Shown here piece after piece: positions 36,421 to 46,155 of a stretch of 64,000 nt of DNA (the stretch's first letter is position 1; each line of letters starts with the position of its first letter). A program made the translations under genes and the position numbers. The notes below the pieces were generated by a model. That model saw nothing but the letters and a program-made list of their open reading frames with translations. It was not told the DNA's origin and made no database searches. Source of the DNA: Alcanivoracaceae bacterium (GTDB lineage Bacteria; Pseudomonadota; Gammaproteobacteria; Pseudomonadales; Alcanivoracaceae); contig JARGOL010000004.1 in NCBI GenBank assembly GCA_029212745.1, positions 1 through 64,000 on the forward strand. Direction: 5' to 3'.

Positions 36421-38577
36421 TCAGCCGGCATCCGTGGCGTCAAGTGCAGCCAGCAACAGCCGCCTGAACAGTCGCTCCCGCAGACCGTCAGGCGCATCAA
36501 GGCCCATGCGCTGCAGCATCGGCGCATGCGCCTCAGCACTCTCTTCATGGTCACCCAGGGCACCACGGCCCAGCGCCAGGTAGTCCCGTTGTGACATCTT
36601 TTCCTTGAGCCAGGACAGTGCCGGCAAAAGACGCTGTTCCACGGCGTCGAAATCACAGCCAAGGGGAAACATCGGGAAGGCTTCACCGCCAGCCTGTTGC
36701 TTTGCCGCCTGCAACCGCTCCGGCGTGTTGTAGCGGTGCTGCTCCGGGATCACATAATCAGCAGCGATCTTGCCGGCCTTGCGTGCCTGTTCGAGCAATG
36801 ACTGCTGGAAGCGCGAGTCAGCGATGGCCAGCATACGGGCGATCACCTCGTTGTCCGGTTTGCCGCGCACGTCAGCAATGCCATATTCGGTGACATACAC
36901 ATCGCGCAGATGCCGCGGGATAGTGGTATGGCCGTAGTTCCAGACCAGGTTGGAGGTGGCATCCCCGCCTCGCTCACGCCAGGCCCGCAGCATCAGTACC
37001 GAGCGCGCACCCTCAAGCTCATGCCCCTGGACAACAAAGTTGTACTGCCCGCCCACACCGCTGAGGGTGCGACCGTCTTCCAGCTGGTCAGATACCGCAG
37101 CGCCCATCAGCGTGGCGGTGAACACCGTGTTCATGAAGCGTGCGTTGCGACGCTGGTAGCGCTTCAGTGTTTCCTGTCCGTACAGGTTATTGACGTAACT
37201 GATGTGTGTCATGTTGATACGCAGACGCTCCTGCTCGGACATCTCGCGCAGGCGTGCGTAGAACGCGCCTGGCCCGAGGAAGAACCCCCCGTGCAGCAGG
37301 ATGGCGCGCAAATGGCTGCCGAGACGCTTCTGCAGCCGCTCAAGGGTATGCCGGCTGCCGAGGTCGTTGACCAGTGATTCGCCATCCGCAAATACCAGCT
37401 CCTGCGCCACCAGCGAAGGACGCTCGGCAAGAATGCCCTGGCGTACCAGCCAGTCCAGCTGCGAATCGGAAAGCTGCGTACTGAGCACCCCCTCCTCCAG
37501 CAACTCTTCCAGCGTCTGCAGGGTGGGTGTTTCACCAATGCGGCCCTGTTCGAACAGACGCATGAGGGTGACATCATCAAGCACCGGCCGGCGAATCACG
37601 CCGCCATCCAGCAAACCGAGCAGGCCGGCCGTCACCATCTCCGAGCAACCATACAGTCCCTTGTCAAAGCGGCCCTGGCCACCGATGGCGTCGATGTCAG
37701 ACTGGAAACGGGTGCTGGCATCGGCCGTGCGCAACAGTGCCTGGTAGGCGGCATTTTCATGCTGGCGAGACAGTGCATGGTGCACCAGTGCATCACCCAG
37801 GGCGCCGATGCCGATCTGTACCAGTCCGTCATCGCGCAACAGGCTGGATGCATGCAGGCCGATAAAATGATCCTGCAGGGTCACCGGCATGTTTGGCGTC
37901 ACGAACAGGTGGCTGTTGGCGTCGTCATCGCTGACCAGCAGATCGAAGGCATCCACCCCGACCTCGGCATCGTTGAGCATATAGGGCAGATCCGGATGCA
38001 GCTGGCCAATCAGCAACACCGCTTCGCCCCGCTCTCGCCGGGCCTGCATCAGCGGGATCACGTCCAGGCTGACCTCGGGATTGCAGGACAGGCTGACGCG
38101 GGGTTCGCCGTCCGGGTGCGGCGCCACCATCTGCGCCATCACGTTCAGGCCCAGGCCGTCGATATCACGGGCAACATGGGTGTAGTTGCTGCTGATGTAG
38201 TTCTGCTGCGCCCTGGGCACATTGAGCATGGCGCCGGGCTGGAAAAAGAACTCGAACACCTCGACATTGGCCGGCAGCCGGTTGCGCTTCAGGTCACCGA
38301 GGTAATCCAGCTCCTCATAGTCACCAAACACCCGTTCCACGAACGGGGCAAGAAACCGTTTCTCAAGATCACTGCCGGCCCGAGGCCGGCCCAGTGTCAG
38401 GGCGGTGTATATCTGCAGGTGCGTGTCAGGATTGTCCCGGACATGACGGTACAGGGCGTTGACCAGGTGATTGGGCTTGCCCAATCCGAGGGGAAGACCA
38501 AGACGGATATCGCCATTGGTCCTGGCGATGATCTGTTCCACGGCGGAGACCGTATTCATCACTGGGGTGTCACTCAT
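36421..38577 (-). CDS. Acetyl-CoA hydrolase/transferase family protein
   Basis: Protein of 718 residues, longer than the usual 450-550 of this family. LGLPLGLGKPNHLVNALY opens it; LVQIGIGALGDALVHHAL is the glycine-rich CoA-site segment; VYVTEYGIADVRGKPDNEV is the conserved C-terminal motif. Such enzymes transfer CoA between acyl-CoA and acetate-like acids, or hydrolyse acetyl-CoA. The frame is open to 38787, but the extra residues are Arg-rich and unlike the family, so I take the ATG at 38577; the true start could be the ATG at 38580 or 38559. A weak ribosome binding site makes this uncertain. Confidence 0.82.
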   Translation of the reverse strand: MSDTPVMNTVSAVEQIIARTNGDIRLGLPLGLGKPNHLVNALYRHVRDNPDTHLQIYTALTLGRPRAGSDLEKRFLAPFVERVFGDYEELDYLGDLKRNRLPANVEVFEFFFQPGAMLNVPRAQQNYISSNYTHVARDIDGLGLNVMAQMVAPHPDGEPRVSLSCNPEVSLDVIPLMQARRERGEAVLLIGQLHPDLPYMLNDAEVGVDAFDLLVSDDDANSHLFVTPNMPVTLQDHFIGLHASSLLRDDGLVQIGIGALGDALVHHALSRQHENAAYQALLRTADASTRFQSDIDAIGGQGRFDKGLYGCSEMVTAGLLGLLDGGVIRRPVLDDVTLMRLFEQGRIGETPTLQTLEELLEEGVLSTQLSDSQLDWLVRQGILAERPSLVAQELVFADGESLVNDLGSRHTLERLQKRLGSHLRAILLHGGFFLGPGAFYARLREMSEQERLRINMTHISYVNNLYGQETLKRYQRRNARFMNTVFTATLMGAAVSDQLEDGRTLSGVGGQYNFVVQGHELEGARSVLMLRAWRERGGDATSNLVWNYGHTTIPRHLRDVYVTEYGIADVRGKPDNEVIARMLAIADSRFQQSLLEQARKAGKIAADYVIPEQHRYNTPERLQAAKQQAGGEAFPMFPLGCDFDAVEQRLLPALSWLKEKMSQRDYLALGRGALGDHEESAEAHAPMLQRMGLDAPDGLRERLFRRLLLAALDATDAG

Positions 38578-38692
38578 CATACTGCTGCCCGGCTGCATCA
38601 AGGAGAAGCGGCGACGGTAACAGGGATCGTCACCGTCCGCCCGATTGAGCCTAAAGCATCGCCGCCGCCCGACCAACCGGCGATGACGCAGG

Positions 38693-39556
38693 TCAAGCGG
38701 GTGCGGATTCCTCGCTGAAATGAACCAGGCCGTTACTGAACACCACCTCACCGTCTGCGCTCTCCACCTGCAGAAGCGCCTGGCCACTGTCCAGGTGCCA
38801 TATGCGGGTGGTCACGCCGTCGCCAGGGTAGACCTGGGCACTGAAGCGCCCGCCCAGGGCAAGCAGGCGCGCCGGGTCACCGCCGCACAGGGCCTGCAAT
38901 GCTGCCCGACCGGCATAACCGTAGGTGCACAGGCCATGCAGGAACGGTCGCTCGAAGCCGCCGAAACGGGCAAATTGCGGATCAATGTGAATCGGGTTGC
39001 GGTCACCGCTGAGCCGGTACAGGGCAGCCTGTTCCGGGCGGGTCTGGTCTTCGATGACATGATCCGCCGGCCGGTCGGGGACCGGCACCGTGGTATCCGC
39101 GGCCGACGGCCCGCGTTCACCGCCGAACCCGCCGGCACCGCGAATGAACAAGGTTGCATGGCTGGTACACAGGGGGCCGTCGGCATCAGACAGCGTGCTT
39201 TCCACGCCCACCACCGCCGCCTTGCCCTTGTCCCAGACCTCGCTGATCCGCGCCTGCCCCTGGCCCTTGAAGCGCGACGGCAACGGCCGGTGCAGCGTCA
39301 CTGACTGCTCCCCGTGCAACAGCATGGCCAGGTTGATCTGCAACTGGCTGACTGCCGACGTCATCACATTCATGGACGGGATCACTGCAAAGGTGGGCAG
39401 CACCTTTGGCCCGCGGTTTTCATACAGGAAATCCAGCTCTGCCTCCGGCTTGCAGCCAACGCCAAGGGCATACAGCTGCACATCGAAATCCTGCCAGCCA
39501 ACGGCGACCGGATCGTAGGCCTGGCCAACCAGGTCAGTGGATATGGGCTGCGCCAT
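38693..39556 (-). CDS. MaoC-type (R)-specific enoyl-CoA hydratase
   Basis: Protein of 287 residues with two hot-dog domains. The C-terminal one has the hydratase-2 motif YRLSGDRNPIHIDPQFA followed by FERPFLHGLCTYG; the N-terminal one (YALGVGCKPEAELDFLYENR) is degenerate, as in peroxisomal multifunctional enzyme type 2 hydratases. It hydrates 2-enoyl-CoA to (R)-3-hydroxyacyl-CoA. GGGGAG precedes the ATG. It precedes the acetyl-CoA hydrolase gene on the same strand with a gap of 115 bases. Confidence 0.88.
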   Translation of the reverse strand: MAQPISTDLVGQAYDPVAVGWQDFDVQLYALGVGCKPEAELDFLYENRGPKVLPTFAVIPSMNVMTSAVSQLQINLAMLLHGEQSVTLHRPLPSRFKGQGQARISEVWDKGKAAVVGVESTLSDADGPLCTSHATLFIRGAGGFGGERGPSAADTTVPVPDRPADHVIEDQTRPEQAALYRLSGDRNPIHIDPQFARFGGFERPFLHGLCTYGYAGRAALQALCGGDPARLLALGGRFSAQVYPGDGVTTRIWHLDSGQALLQVESADGEVVFSNGLVHFSEESAPA

Positions 39557-39657
39557 CGTGTCTCTCCCCGAAGTGGTTATTCTCCGAGAGTGCGACCATC
39601 GGCGCGGGGCGTGAATGGCAAATCAGCCCACGCCCGTCGAGAATCGGTCAATGCCGA

Positions 39658-42600
39658 TCACGCGGCCCGCTGGGCGGCATCATTGAAACCGGCTTCCCAG
39701 GCCGCCGACAGCACATCGTCGGCAAACGGGTTGCGGGCCCGCTGCCCCGCCAGCGCGGCATCACGACCGCGCTCGTAGGCCGCTTCCACGGACACTGTCA
39801 CCACGGTGCCCGGGCGCAGGCGTTGCCAGGCACTGGCCAGGCCCTCACGCACATCCAGCGCCAACAGCAACATGGACGGCACCAGGAACAGCGACACCAG
39901 CGTGGCAAACAAGACACCAAAACCGAGGGATATGGCCATGGGCACCAGGAAGCGCGCCGCCAGGGACGAATCCATGATCATCGGTGCCATGCCGGCAAAG
40001 GTGGTCAGGGAGGTCAGCAGAATCGGCCGGAAGCGCGAGCAGACGGCTTCCAGCACCGCATCCTGCCAGCTGGCACCGGCGGCACGACACTGGTTGACCC
40101 GGTCCAGCAGCACCAGGTTGTCATTCACCACCACACCACTGACCGCCACCACGCCCACCATGGACCAGAGCGTGATGGCGTACCCCAGCAACACATGGCC
40201 GATAAACGCACCCACCAGTCCGAACGGAATGGCGGTCATTACCAGCAAGGGCTGGCCATAGTTGCCAAACAGGATGGCCAGCAGGAAGAAAATGGCGAAC
40301 ATGGCCAGCATGTAGCCGTTGCCCAGGTATTCCATGAACCGTGCCACCGCCAGCGGCTTGCCGGCCACACCCCACTCCAGCCCCGGATAACGTGCCACCA
40401 GCGGCGCCAGCACATCCTTCTCCAGCGCCGTCATCACCGCCGATACCTGGGTAACCTTCTCGTCCACGTGGGCGGTCACCGCCGCGTTGCGGCGACGCTG
40501 GTAATGACTGACGTGGGCCGGCGACTGGCGCACCTCGATATCCGCCACCGCGGAAAGTGGCACCCCGCGCTTGCCACCCACCGCCACCGGGAATTGCTCC
40601 AGGTCCCAACGCGTGGCGGCATCGCTGGGCGCCAGTCGCAGCAGCACCGGCACCTCGTGGTCCGCTTCCACCAGCTGGTCCACCTGGATTCCGTAGAACC
40701 CGTCACGCACCTGCATGGCCAGGGACTGCTGGTCCATGGACTGGCGCAGGGCGGTATCGCGCGGGTGCAGCTCAAACACCGGACGCCGGGCCGCCAGTCC
40801 GTTGGCCACCTCATGCACACCGTCATAGCCGCCCAGCTGCCAGGCCAGTTCATCTGATGCGGCCTGCAGCACATCGAGATCGGCATGGTACAGGTTGATA
40901 TGAATATCCGGTTTGGTCTCCACCAGGCTGGCATCAAACCGCGCCGACAATGCCCCCGGCACTTCCCCGTGCAGCACACGCCAGCGATCAGCCACCGTAC
41001 GCGCCGACAGGGTGCGATCCGCTGCCAGCTTCAATGTCACACGAATGCGATAGGGCGCGCCCGGATCCGACGCGTTCGACACCTTGCGCCGCACCCCCTG
41101 CTCGGCGAAACGGTGCAGCACCACGGCAGCGCCACCACCCGCTGCCAGTTCCCTGGACAGACTGTCGGCACTTTCCTGCAGGGCGCGGGTGGCCTCCTGC
41201 AGCCGTTGCTCGGCAGTGCCCTCCGGAAACACCAGCTCGGCCATTACCCGATCCGATTCCACGCGGGAAAACAGCACGGTTTCCAGGTAACCGGAATGCA
41301 CCAGTGCCATGACCGACACAAACAGGCCGAGGAAACCCAGCATCAGCGCCAGGCGCCAGTTCAGTAGCTGTCGCATGAACGGCCGGAAAGCACGCGCCAG
41401 CCAGTCCGCCAGCCACTGGTTAACGCGTTGCGACAACGCCGCCAGTCGCTTTTCCAGGCGTGACACGCGCCGCGTTTCATGCGCCATGTGCGACGGCAGG
41501 ATACACAGCGATTCCACCAGCGAGAAAAACAGGATGGCAATGGCGACCAGCGGCACCACGCGCATCAGGGCGCCCTCAGGGCCGGGCAGGAACAGCAGGG
41601 GCGCAAATGCCAGCGCCGTGGTCAGTACCGCAAATACCAGCGGCCGGGCCATTTCCCGCGCCCCGGATACGGCGGCCGTGCGGGCATCGCTGTTGCCCTG
41701 GCGGGTATGGATGGATTCGCCGACGATGATGGCGTCATCCACCACCACGCCCAGCACAAGAATGAAGGCAAACAGGGAAATGGTATTGATCGACTCCCCC
41801 GCCAGCGGCAGCAACGCCATGGCCCCCAGCATCGCCACCGGAATGCCCAGCGCCACCCAGAATGCCAGCCGCGGGCCAAGGAACAGGCACAGCATGATGG
41901 CCAGGATGGCCAGCCCCTGCACGGCAGAACTGCCCAGCAGCCCGGCCCGGTGACGGAAAGTGGCGGCATCGTCCTGCCACAGGTTGAGCTGCATGCCGTC
42001 AGGCAGCTCGCTGTCGGCCACCAGCGTGCGCACGGCATCGGCCACCGCCAGCACATGCTGGTCACCGACACGGTAAACGTCCAGCGCCAGTGCCGGCTGA
42101 CCATCAAACCAGGCCGCCATGGCCGGCTGGGCAAAACCGTCATGCAGGCTGGCCACCGCCGACAGCGGCAACAGCCGGGCGGCATCATCCACCCGCACCG
42201 GAATGTCGAGGAAGTCACGCGGCTGGTTGCGTTCCTCGCCGGTTTCCAGCAGCAGCTCACCACCACTGCCGCGCAACGTGCCACTGCCACGTGCATCACT
42301 GGCCTGTGACACCGAGGCAGCCACTTCCGCCAGGGTCAGGTCAAAACGGTTGAGGTCGGCGCGTGACACCTGCAACGCCACTTCCCGCTCGGACAGGTTT
42401 TCGATATCCACCACTGACACCTGCTCGCTGGCAAGCAACGATTCGCGCAGGGCGAGCGCCTGCCGGTACAGCGACAGCGGATCATGGGAGCCGGACAGGA
42501 TGACCCGGGCCACGCGATTGCGCACCACCAGTTCCGTCACCTGTGGCTTGCGCGCACCGGCAGGCAGGTTGTCGACGCGATCCACCAGCGAGCGCACGCG

Positions 42601-42921
42601 ATCGAGTACGGTTCGCGTGTCGTAACCATCCGCCACGTCCACCTGCAGGTTGCAGCCGCCCTCGAACGCACGGGCCTGCAGTTCGGTCAGGCCCTCAGCA
42701 CCGTAGAGGGCATTCTCCAGCGGCTTGCACAACAACCGCTCCGCCATCACCGGGGTTAGCTCAGGCTGTGCCACCGACACACTGATACGGTCCAGCGGCA
42801 CGTTGGGCAGGGTTTCCTGGCGCGTGTGCGGAATCGCATACAGGCCGGCAAACAGCAGGCTCAACATGAGCAGCCGGGCAATGGCATGATGATTGACGAA
42901 CCAGCCGATCACTGAATTCAT
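39658..42921 (-). CDS. RND efflux permease of the GH3 operon
   Basis: Inner-membrane RND transporter of 1087 residues. An N-terminal helix (RLLMLSLLFAGLYAI) is followed by the porter region, helices from about 335, and in TM4 the proton-relay Asp pair VVVDDAIIVGE (D395-D396). The second half repeats the layout (ILFGNYGQPLLVMTAIPFGL). It resembles AcrB/CzcA-like permeases annotated as efflux RND subunits; substrate unknown. It overlaps the adaptor gene by four bases and is the last of six coupled genes, so it probably exports the product of the enzymes encoded upstream. No outer-membrane factor gene is nearby. Confidence 0.9.
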   Translation of the reverse strand: MNSVIGWFVNHHAIARLLMLSLLFAGLYAIPHTRQETLPNVPLDRISVSVAQPELTPVMAERLLCKPLENALYGAEGLTELQARAFEGGCNLQVDVADGYDTRTVLDRVRSLVDRVDNLPAGARKPQVTELVVRNRVARVILSGSHDPLSLYRQALALRESLLASEQVSVVDIENLSEREVALQVSRADLNRFDLTLAEVAASVSQASDARGSGTLRGSGGELLLETGEERNQPRDFLDIPVRVDDAARLLPLSAVASLHDGFAQPAMAAWFDGQPALALDVYRVGDQHVLAVADAVRTLVADSELPDGMQLNLWQDDAATFRHRAGLLGSSAVQGLAILAIMLCLFLGPRLAFWVALGIPVAMLGAMALLPLAGESINTISLFAFILVLGVVVDDAIIVGESIHTRQGNSDARTAAVSGAREMARPLVFAVLTTALAFAPLLFLPGPEGALMRVVPLVAIAILFFSLVESLCILPSHMAHETRRVSRLEKRLAALSQRVNQWLADWLARAFRPFMRQLLNWRLALMLGFLGLFVSVMALVHSGYLETVLFSRVESDRVMAELVFPEGTAEQRLQEATRALQESADSLSRELAAGGGAAVVLHRFAEQGVRRKVSNASDPGAPYRIRVTLKLAADRTLSARTVADRWRVLHGEVPGALSARFDASLVETKPDIHINLYHADLDVLQAASDELAWQLGGYDGVHEVANGLAARRPVFELHPRDTALRQSMDQQSLAMQVRDGFYGIQVDQLVEADHEVPVLLRLAPSDAATRWDLEQFPVAVGGKRGVPLSAVADIEVRQSPAHVSHYQRRRNAAVTAHVDEKVTQVSAVMTALEKDVLAPLVARYPGLEWGVAGKPLAVARFMEYLGNGYMLAMFAIFFLLAILFGNYGQPLLVMTAIPFGLVGAFIGHVLLGYAITLWSMVGVVAVSGVVVNDNLVLLDRVNQCRAAGASWQDAVLEAVCSRFRPILLTSLTTFAGMAPMIMDSSLAARFLVPMAISLGFGVLFATLVSLFLVPSMLLLALDVREGLASAWQRLRPGTVVTVSVEAAYERGRDAALAGQRARNPFADDVLSAAWEAGFNDAAQRAA

Positions 42922-44084
42922 GGTAGCAGCGCACTCACCTGGTCATCCGGCATCCACGGGCGCTTGGCATTGACCAGCGTCCCTTCCAGCAGCCGCAACC
43001 CGCCTTCGAGCACGACTTCGTCGCCTTCGTTCAGGCCGCGGTCGATGAACACATACTCATCGTTGAGGTAGAGCACCGACACATGGCGCCGCTCCAGCCG
43101 GCCATCCCCGTTGACCACCCAGACACGCTGGTCATGGCCAAGCACCGATTGCGGCAGTCGCGCCACCCGGGCCACCTCGCGCCCACTGATCTCCGCTTCC
43201 AGCCAGGTGCCCGGCTCCAGCGTGATATCACCGGCAGTGGCCGGCACCTGGGCCACCAGTGTCATCATCTGGTTGCGGTCCAGGCCGCCTTCACTGCGCA
43301 CCAGCGCGCCCTGCCAACGGCGCATGTCGCCGGCATAACGCGCCCGCAGGGTCACCGGTACGGGCGACTCGAACACGCCGCCCTTGTCCGGCAATGGCAG
43401 CAACGCCAGCCAGCTTTCCGGCACCGGCAAGCGCACTTCCAGCAAATCTGCGGAATACAGGCTGGCCACCAGCTGTCCGGCATTGACGACCTGGCCGCTG
43501 CGCACCGCCACTGACGACAGGCGACCATCGAACGGCGCACTGATACGGGTGCGGGCAAGTTCCAGTTCGGCACTTTCGAGGGCGGCTTCAGCGGCTTCAA
43601 GGCGAGTCCGGGCCTCGTGCAGATGCGGCACCAGGCGGGCGTAGGCGCTGGCATTCTTGCCATTGACCCGTTCCGCCACGCGCGCCTTTGCCTTGACCTC
43701 CTGCAGGTGCAGGTTGGCCGCACTGACATCGTTGCGACGCCGGGCCAGTGCCAGCTGGTAGTCTTCATCCGCCAGTACCAGCAGCTCGTCGCCCGCCTGA
43801 ACCCGGCCGCCATCCACGAATGCCGCAGACAGGGATTCCACTGTGCCGGAGACCCGTGCCACCAGCGGTATCTGGCGCGCCGGCTGTGCTTCACCACGGG
43901 CCTGTATCAGCAACCGCTGGCGATCATGGGTTACCGGGACGATATCCAGGGTGATGCGGGTCTGCTGTCGTTCCTTGTGGTGCGCCTGTGGCGCCAGCAG
44001 GTAGATCAGCGCAATGATCGCCGCAAACGCCAACGCCACGCCCAGCGTAATGCGCGTATGTCTTGCCAGCGTGATTTCCCTCAT
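42918..44084 (-). CDS. RND adaptor (membrane fusion protein)
   Basis: Periplasmic adaptor of 388 residues. A signal anchor lies at about 10-32 (LGVALAFAAIIALIYLL). VARVSGTVESL is the first half of the lipoyl-like domain, a helical hairpin follows (about 100-170, NDVSAANLHLQEVKAKARV), and APFDGRLSSVAVRSGQVV is the second lipoyl half. AGGAGG precedes the ATG at 44084; the frame is open to 44117 without support. It overlaps the acyltransferase stop and the RND start by four bases each. It couples the RND pump to an outer-membrane channel. Confidence 0.9.
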   Translation of the reverse strand: MREITLARHTRITLGVALAFAAIIALIYLLAPQAHHKERQQTRITLDIVPVTHDRQRLLIQARGEAQPARQIPLVARVSGTVESLSAAFVDGGRVQAGDELLVLADEDYQLALARRRNDVSAANLHLQEVKAKARVAERVNGKNASAYARLVPHLHEARTRLEAAEAALESAELELARTRISAPFDGRLSSVAVRSGQVVNAGQLVASLYSADLLEVRLPVPESWLALLPLPDKGGVFESPVPVTLRARYAGDMRRWQGALVRSEGGLDRNQMMTLVAQVPATAGDITLEPGTWLEAEISGREVARVARLPQSVLGHDQRVWVVNGDGRLERRHVSVLYLNDEYVFIDRGLNEGDEVVLEGGLRLLEGTLVNAKRPWMPDDQVSALLP

Positions 44085-45061
44085 GCAACCTCCTGCTGCC
44101 GACGTGCATCGCTGCACAGTTGTTCAAGGATTCCCGCCCAGGCCGCCAGGATGGCGGGTGCCAGCACGCCGTCGGGATCCACACCGCGGTCCACACGCAG
44201 CACCAGGCTGATGTGGTCATTGACCTGGGTGAAACCGTTGGACACCGGATACGCCGGGCTGCCTGGCCCGCAGATGTAGAAACTGTCCCCAGCGGCCAGC
44301 GCGTCCCCGGGCGACACCTGCCACTGCCCCAGTGCACTGAACGACCCGACATACTGGCCGGGGCGGGCCAGGCGTGGATACAGCCAGTCCAGCAACCGCT
44401 GCCCCAGCCGCGCGACCCACACCGCCTGCAACCAGAGCCACCAGTGCTGGCCGGCTTTCAGCGCGGCACCGAGGGCCGCATGAACATCGGCGGGCGAGCA
44501 GCCCGGGCGCAGATGGATATACACACCACCGCTGCCGTTACCCTCACCCGCCACCGCCGGACGCATGTCCACCGGCACAAACCAGATGCCACCACTGTCC
44601 TTGCGGCACAGGTTTTTCATCACTGCCCGGTGCTGCGCCCAGAGCATTACCGCCGTCAGGGATACGCCGTGCCCATCAGCCCAGCACTGCAGGAGATCAC
44701 GGCTGTTACGGTCCAGCACCCGGAACACCGGTTCTGCAACGGCATCATCGTCGCGGCCAGCCGGTTCATGCCGCCAGGCAGGCGCCGCAGCGACGGGGAT
44801 TGAACGCCAGGGACGTGCGGCCAGCAGGCGTAACAGCGGCATGCGCTGCATGCGCGGGTTCAGCGGCGGTTCTGCGAAAGCAATATCGAGGAACCTGAAT
44901 ATCTGTCTCAACGCACTGCGACCATCGTGCAACCGGTGGGGGATCAGCCAGGCGCGCTTTACCTCGCCATGGCCATCGATGATGGCCATGCGTATGGCAT
45001 CGTCGACACCGTTGTTGACGCGGGCCTGGAACCAACGGCCAATGGGACCGAGTACCGTCAC
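44081..45061 (-). CDS. Putative acyltransferase with HxxxDG motif (CAT/condensation-like fold)
   Basis: Protein of 326 residues. IPHRLHDGRSAL (H42, D46, G47) matches the HxxxDG active-site motif of chloramphenicol-acetyltransferase-fold enzymes such as condensation domains, WS/DGAT and PapA proteins. The C-terminal half has GIWFVPVDMRPAVAG and NGFTQVNDHISLVLRVDRG, which fit the second lobe of such enzymes. These enzymes move an acyl group from a thioester to an amine or alcohol. The family call rests on the motif and overall pattern, so it is tentative. It overlaps both neighbours by four bases. Confidence 0.55.
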   Translation of the reverse strand: MTVLGPIGRWFQARVNNGVDDAIRMAIIDGHGEVKRAWLIPHRLHDGRSALRQIFRFLDIAFAEPPLNPRMQRMPLLRLLAARPWRSIPVAAAPAWRHEPAGRDDDAVAEPVFRVLDRNSRDLLQCWADGHGVSLTAVMLWAQHRAVMKNLCRKDSGGIWFVPVDMRPAVAGEGNGSGGVYIHLRPGCSPADVHAALGAALKAGQHWWLWLQAVWVARLGQRLLDWLYPRLARPGQYVGSFSALGQWQVSPGDALAAGDSFYICGPGSPAYPVSNGFTQVNDHISLVLRVDRGVDPDGVLAPAILAAWAGILEQLCSDARRQQEVA

Positions 45062-46155
45062 AGCCGTGCCACCTCGATATAGGGAAGCCGGGCCGGCTCC
45101 AGTGAGGGACGCGGGTCGCCGCTATAGCTGACCAGGAAATGCTCGCTCTCCAGCAGCTGGCGCCGAAACCCCTCAAGGGCCGCTGCCAGTGGATCACCGC
45201 GGAAGAATGCCAGCACCAGTGCCGCGCGCTCGGACCGGGCCTGGACCACCATGGGACGCAGCAGTGCCTGCAAACGCAGCGGGCAATCGTCCCGCACCAG
45301 CAGGGTGTGCACACTGCGGTAATCAATCACTCCGCCGCTGGGCGGCAGGGTAACCCCGCCCAGCAACCGGCCCCAGACGTTGTAGCCATGGCGCAACCAC
45401 TCAGTGCCACGCGGATAGCGAAGTACGCGGGTCTGCTTGAACGGCTTCTGGTCCCAAAGACCCGCCATGGCCACCAGACGCGCGCCCTCGAACGCCAGCC
45501 AGTAATCACCAATGTGCATGCCACGGAAATAACGGCCACCGTCACGCAGGGCGGCGAGGTCATAGCACGGAAAGTACTGCCGGCGCGGCCCGAGTGTATC
45601 AATCATCTCCTGCATCAAAGGCAGGTCGGCGGTTGTTGCACGACGCACCAGCAGCCCGTCACTGCGTGACTGGCGAAGCGGGGCAAACAACAGCGCGGTA
45701 TCGATATGCCCGTCCGGGTAATAGGTCGGCAGGCCGGCGCGACCACTGCCCACCGTGCTCATGGATGCCTCATTGCCGGACAGGATAACGGTCTGCATCC
45801 ATTCCCCGTCTGCCAGTATGCCGCGCAGCTTGCGGAACATGCGCACCAGCAACAGCGAGCCGCGCCAGGCCGGATCAATACGCAGGTCATGGGCATAGCG
45901 AATCGAACGGGGCTCGCCGTTCACAAACACACGACGGTATCCGATATTGAAGACCGCAATGACGTCCTCATCACCGTCGGGCAGTTGCGCCACCCACACG
46001 TCCGGTTGCTCGCAGGTCACTTCCGCGCCATCAAAAAACGCCGGTTCGCGCTCGAAGTTCAGCACCATGCGTCCTGGCTGGGGCGTGCGCCGCACCAGTG
46101 TCAGGATCGCTGCATCATCGGCGCGGTCCGCCGGTCGAATGATGACGCCGCTCAC
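45058..46155 (-). CDS. Protein with two GNAT-like acetyltransferase halves
   Basis: Protein of 365 residues. The N-terminal half begins VIIRPADRADDAAILTLVRR and has RYAHDLRIDPAWRGSLLLVRM, the acetyl-CoA-binding strand and loop of GNAT folds (R-x-x-x). The second half restarts at LLVRRATTADLPLMQEMID with YWLAFEGARLVAMAGLWDQ. Two GNAT modules in one chain occur in mycothiol-synthase-type enzymes; here the substrate is unknown. It lies between GH3 and the HxxxDG protein, each with a 4-base overlap. Confidence 0.65.
   Translation of the reverse strand: MSGVIIRPADRADDAAILTLVRRTPQPGRMVLNFEREPAFFDGAEVTCEQPDVWVAQLPDGDEDVIAVFNIGYRRVFVNGEPRSIRYAHDLRIDPAWRGSLLLVRMFRKLRGILADGEWMQTVILSGNEASMSTVGSGRAGLPTYYPDGHIDTALLFAPLRQSRSDGLLVRRATTADLPLMQEMIDTLGPRRQYFPCYDLAALRDGGRYFRGMHIGDYWLAFEGARLVAMAGLWDQKPFKQTRVLRYPRGTEWLRHGYNVWGRLLGGVTLPPSGGVIDYRSVHTLLVRDDCPLRLQALLRPMVVQARSERAALVLAFFRGDPLAAALEGFRRQLLESEHFLVSYSGDPRPSLEPARLPYIEVARL

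Noticed and set aside
38578-38787. Start of the acetyl-CoA hydrolase at 38787
   Set aside because: The extra 70 residues are Arg-rich and lack family resemblance, and overlap the end of the MaoC gene.
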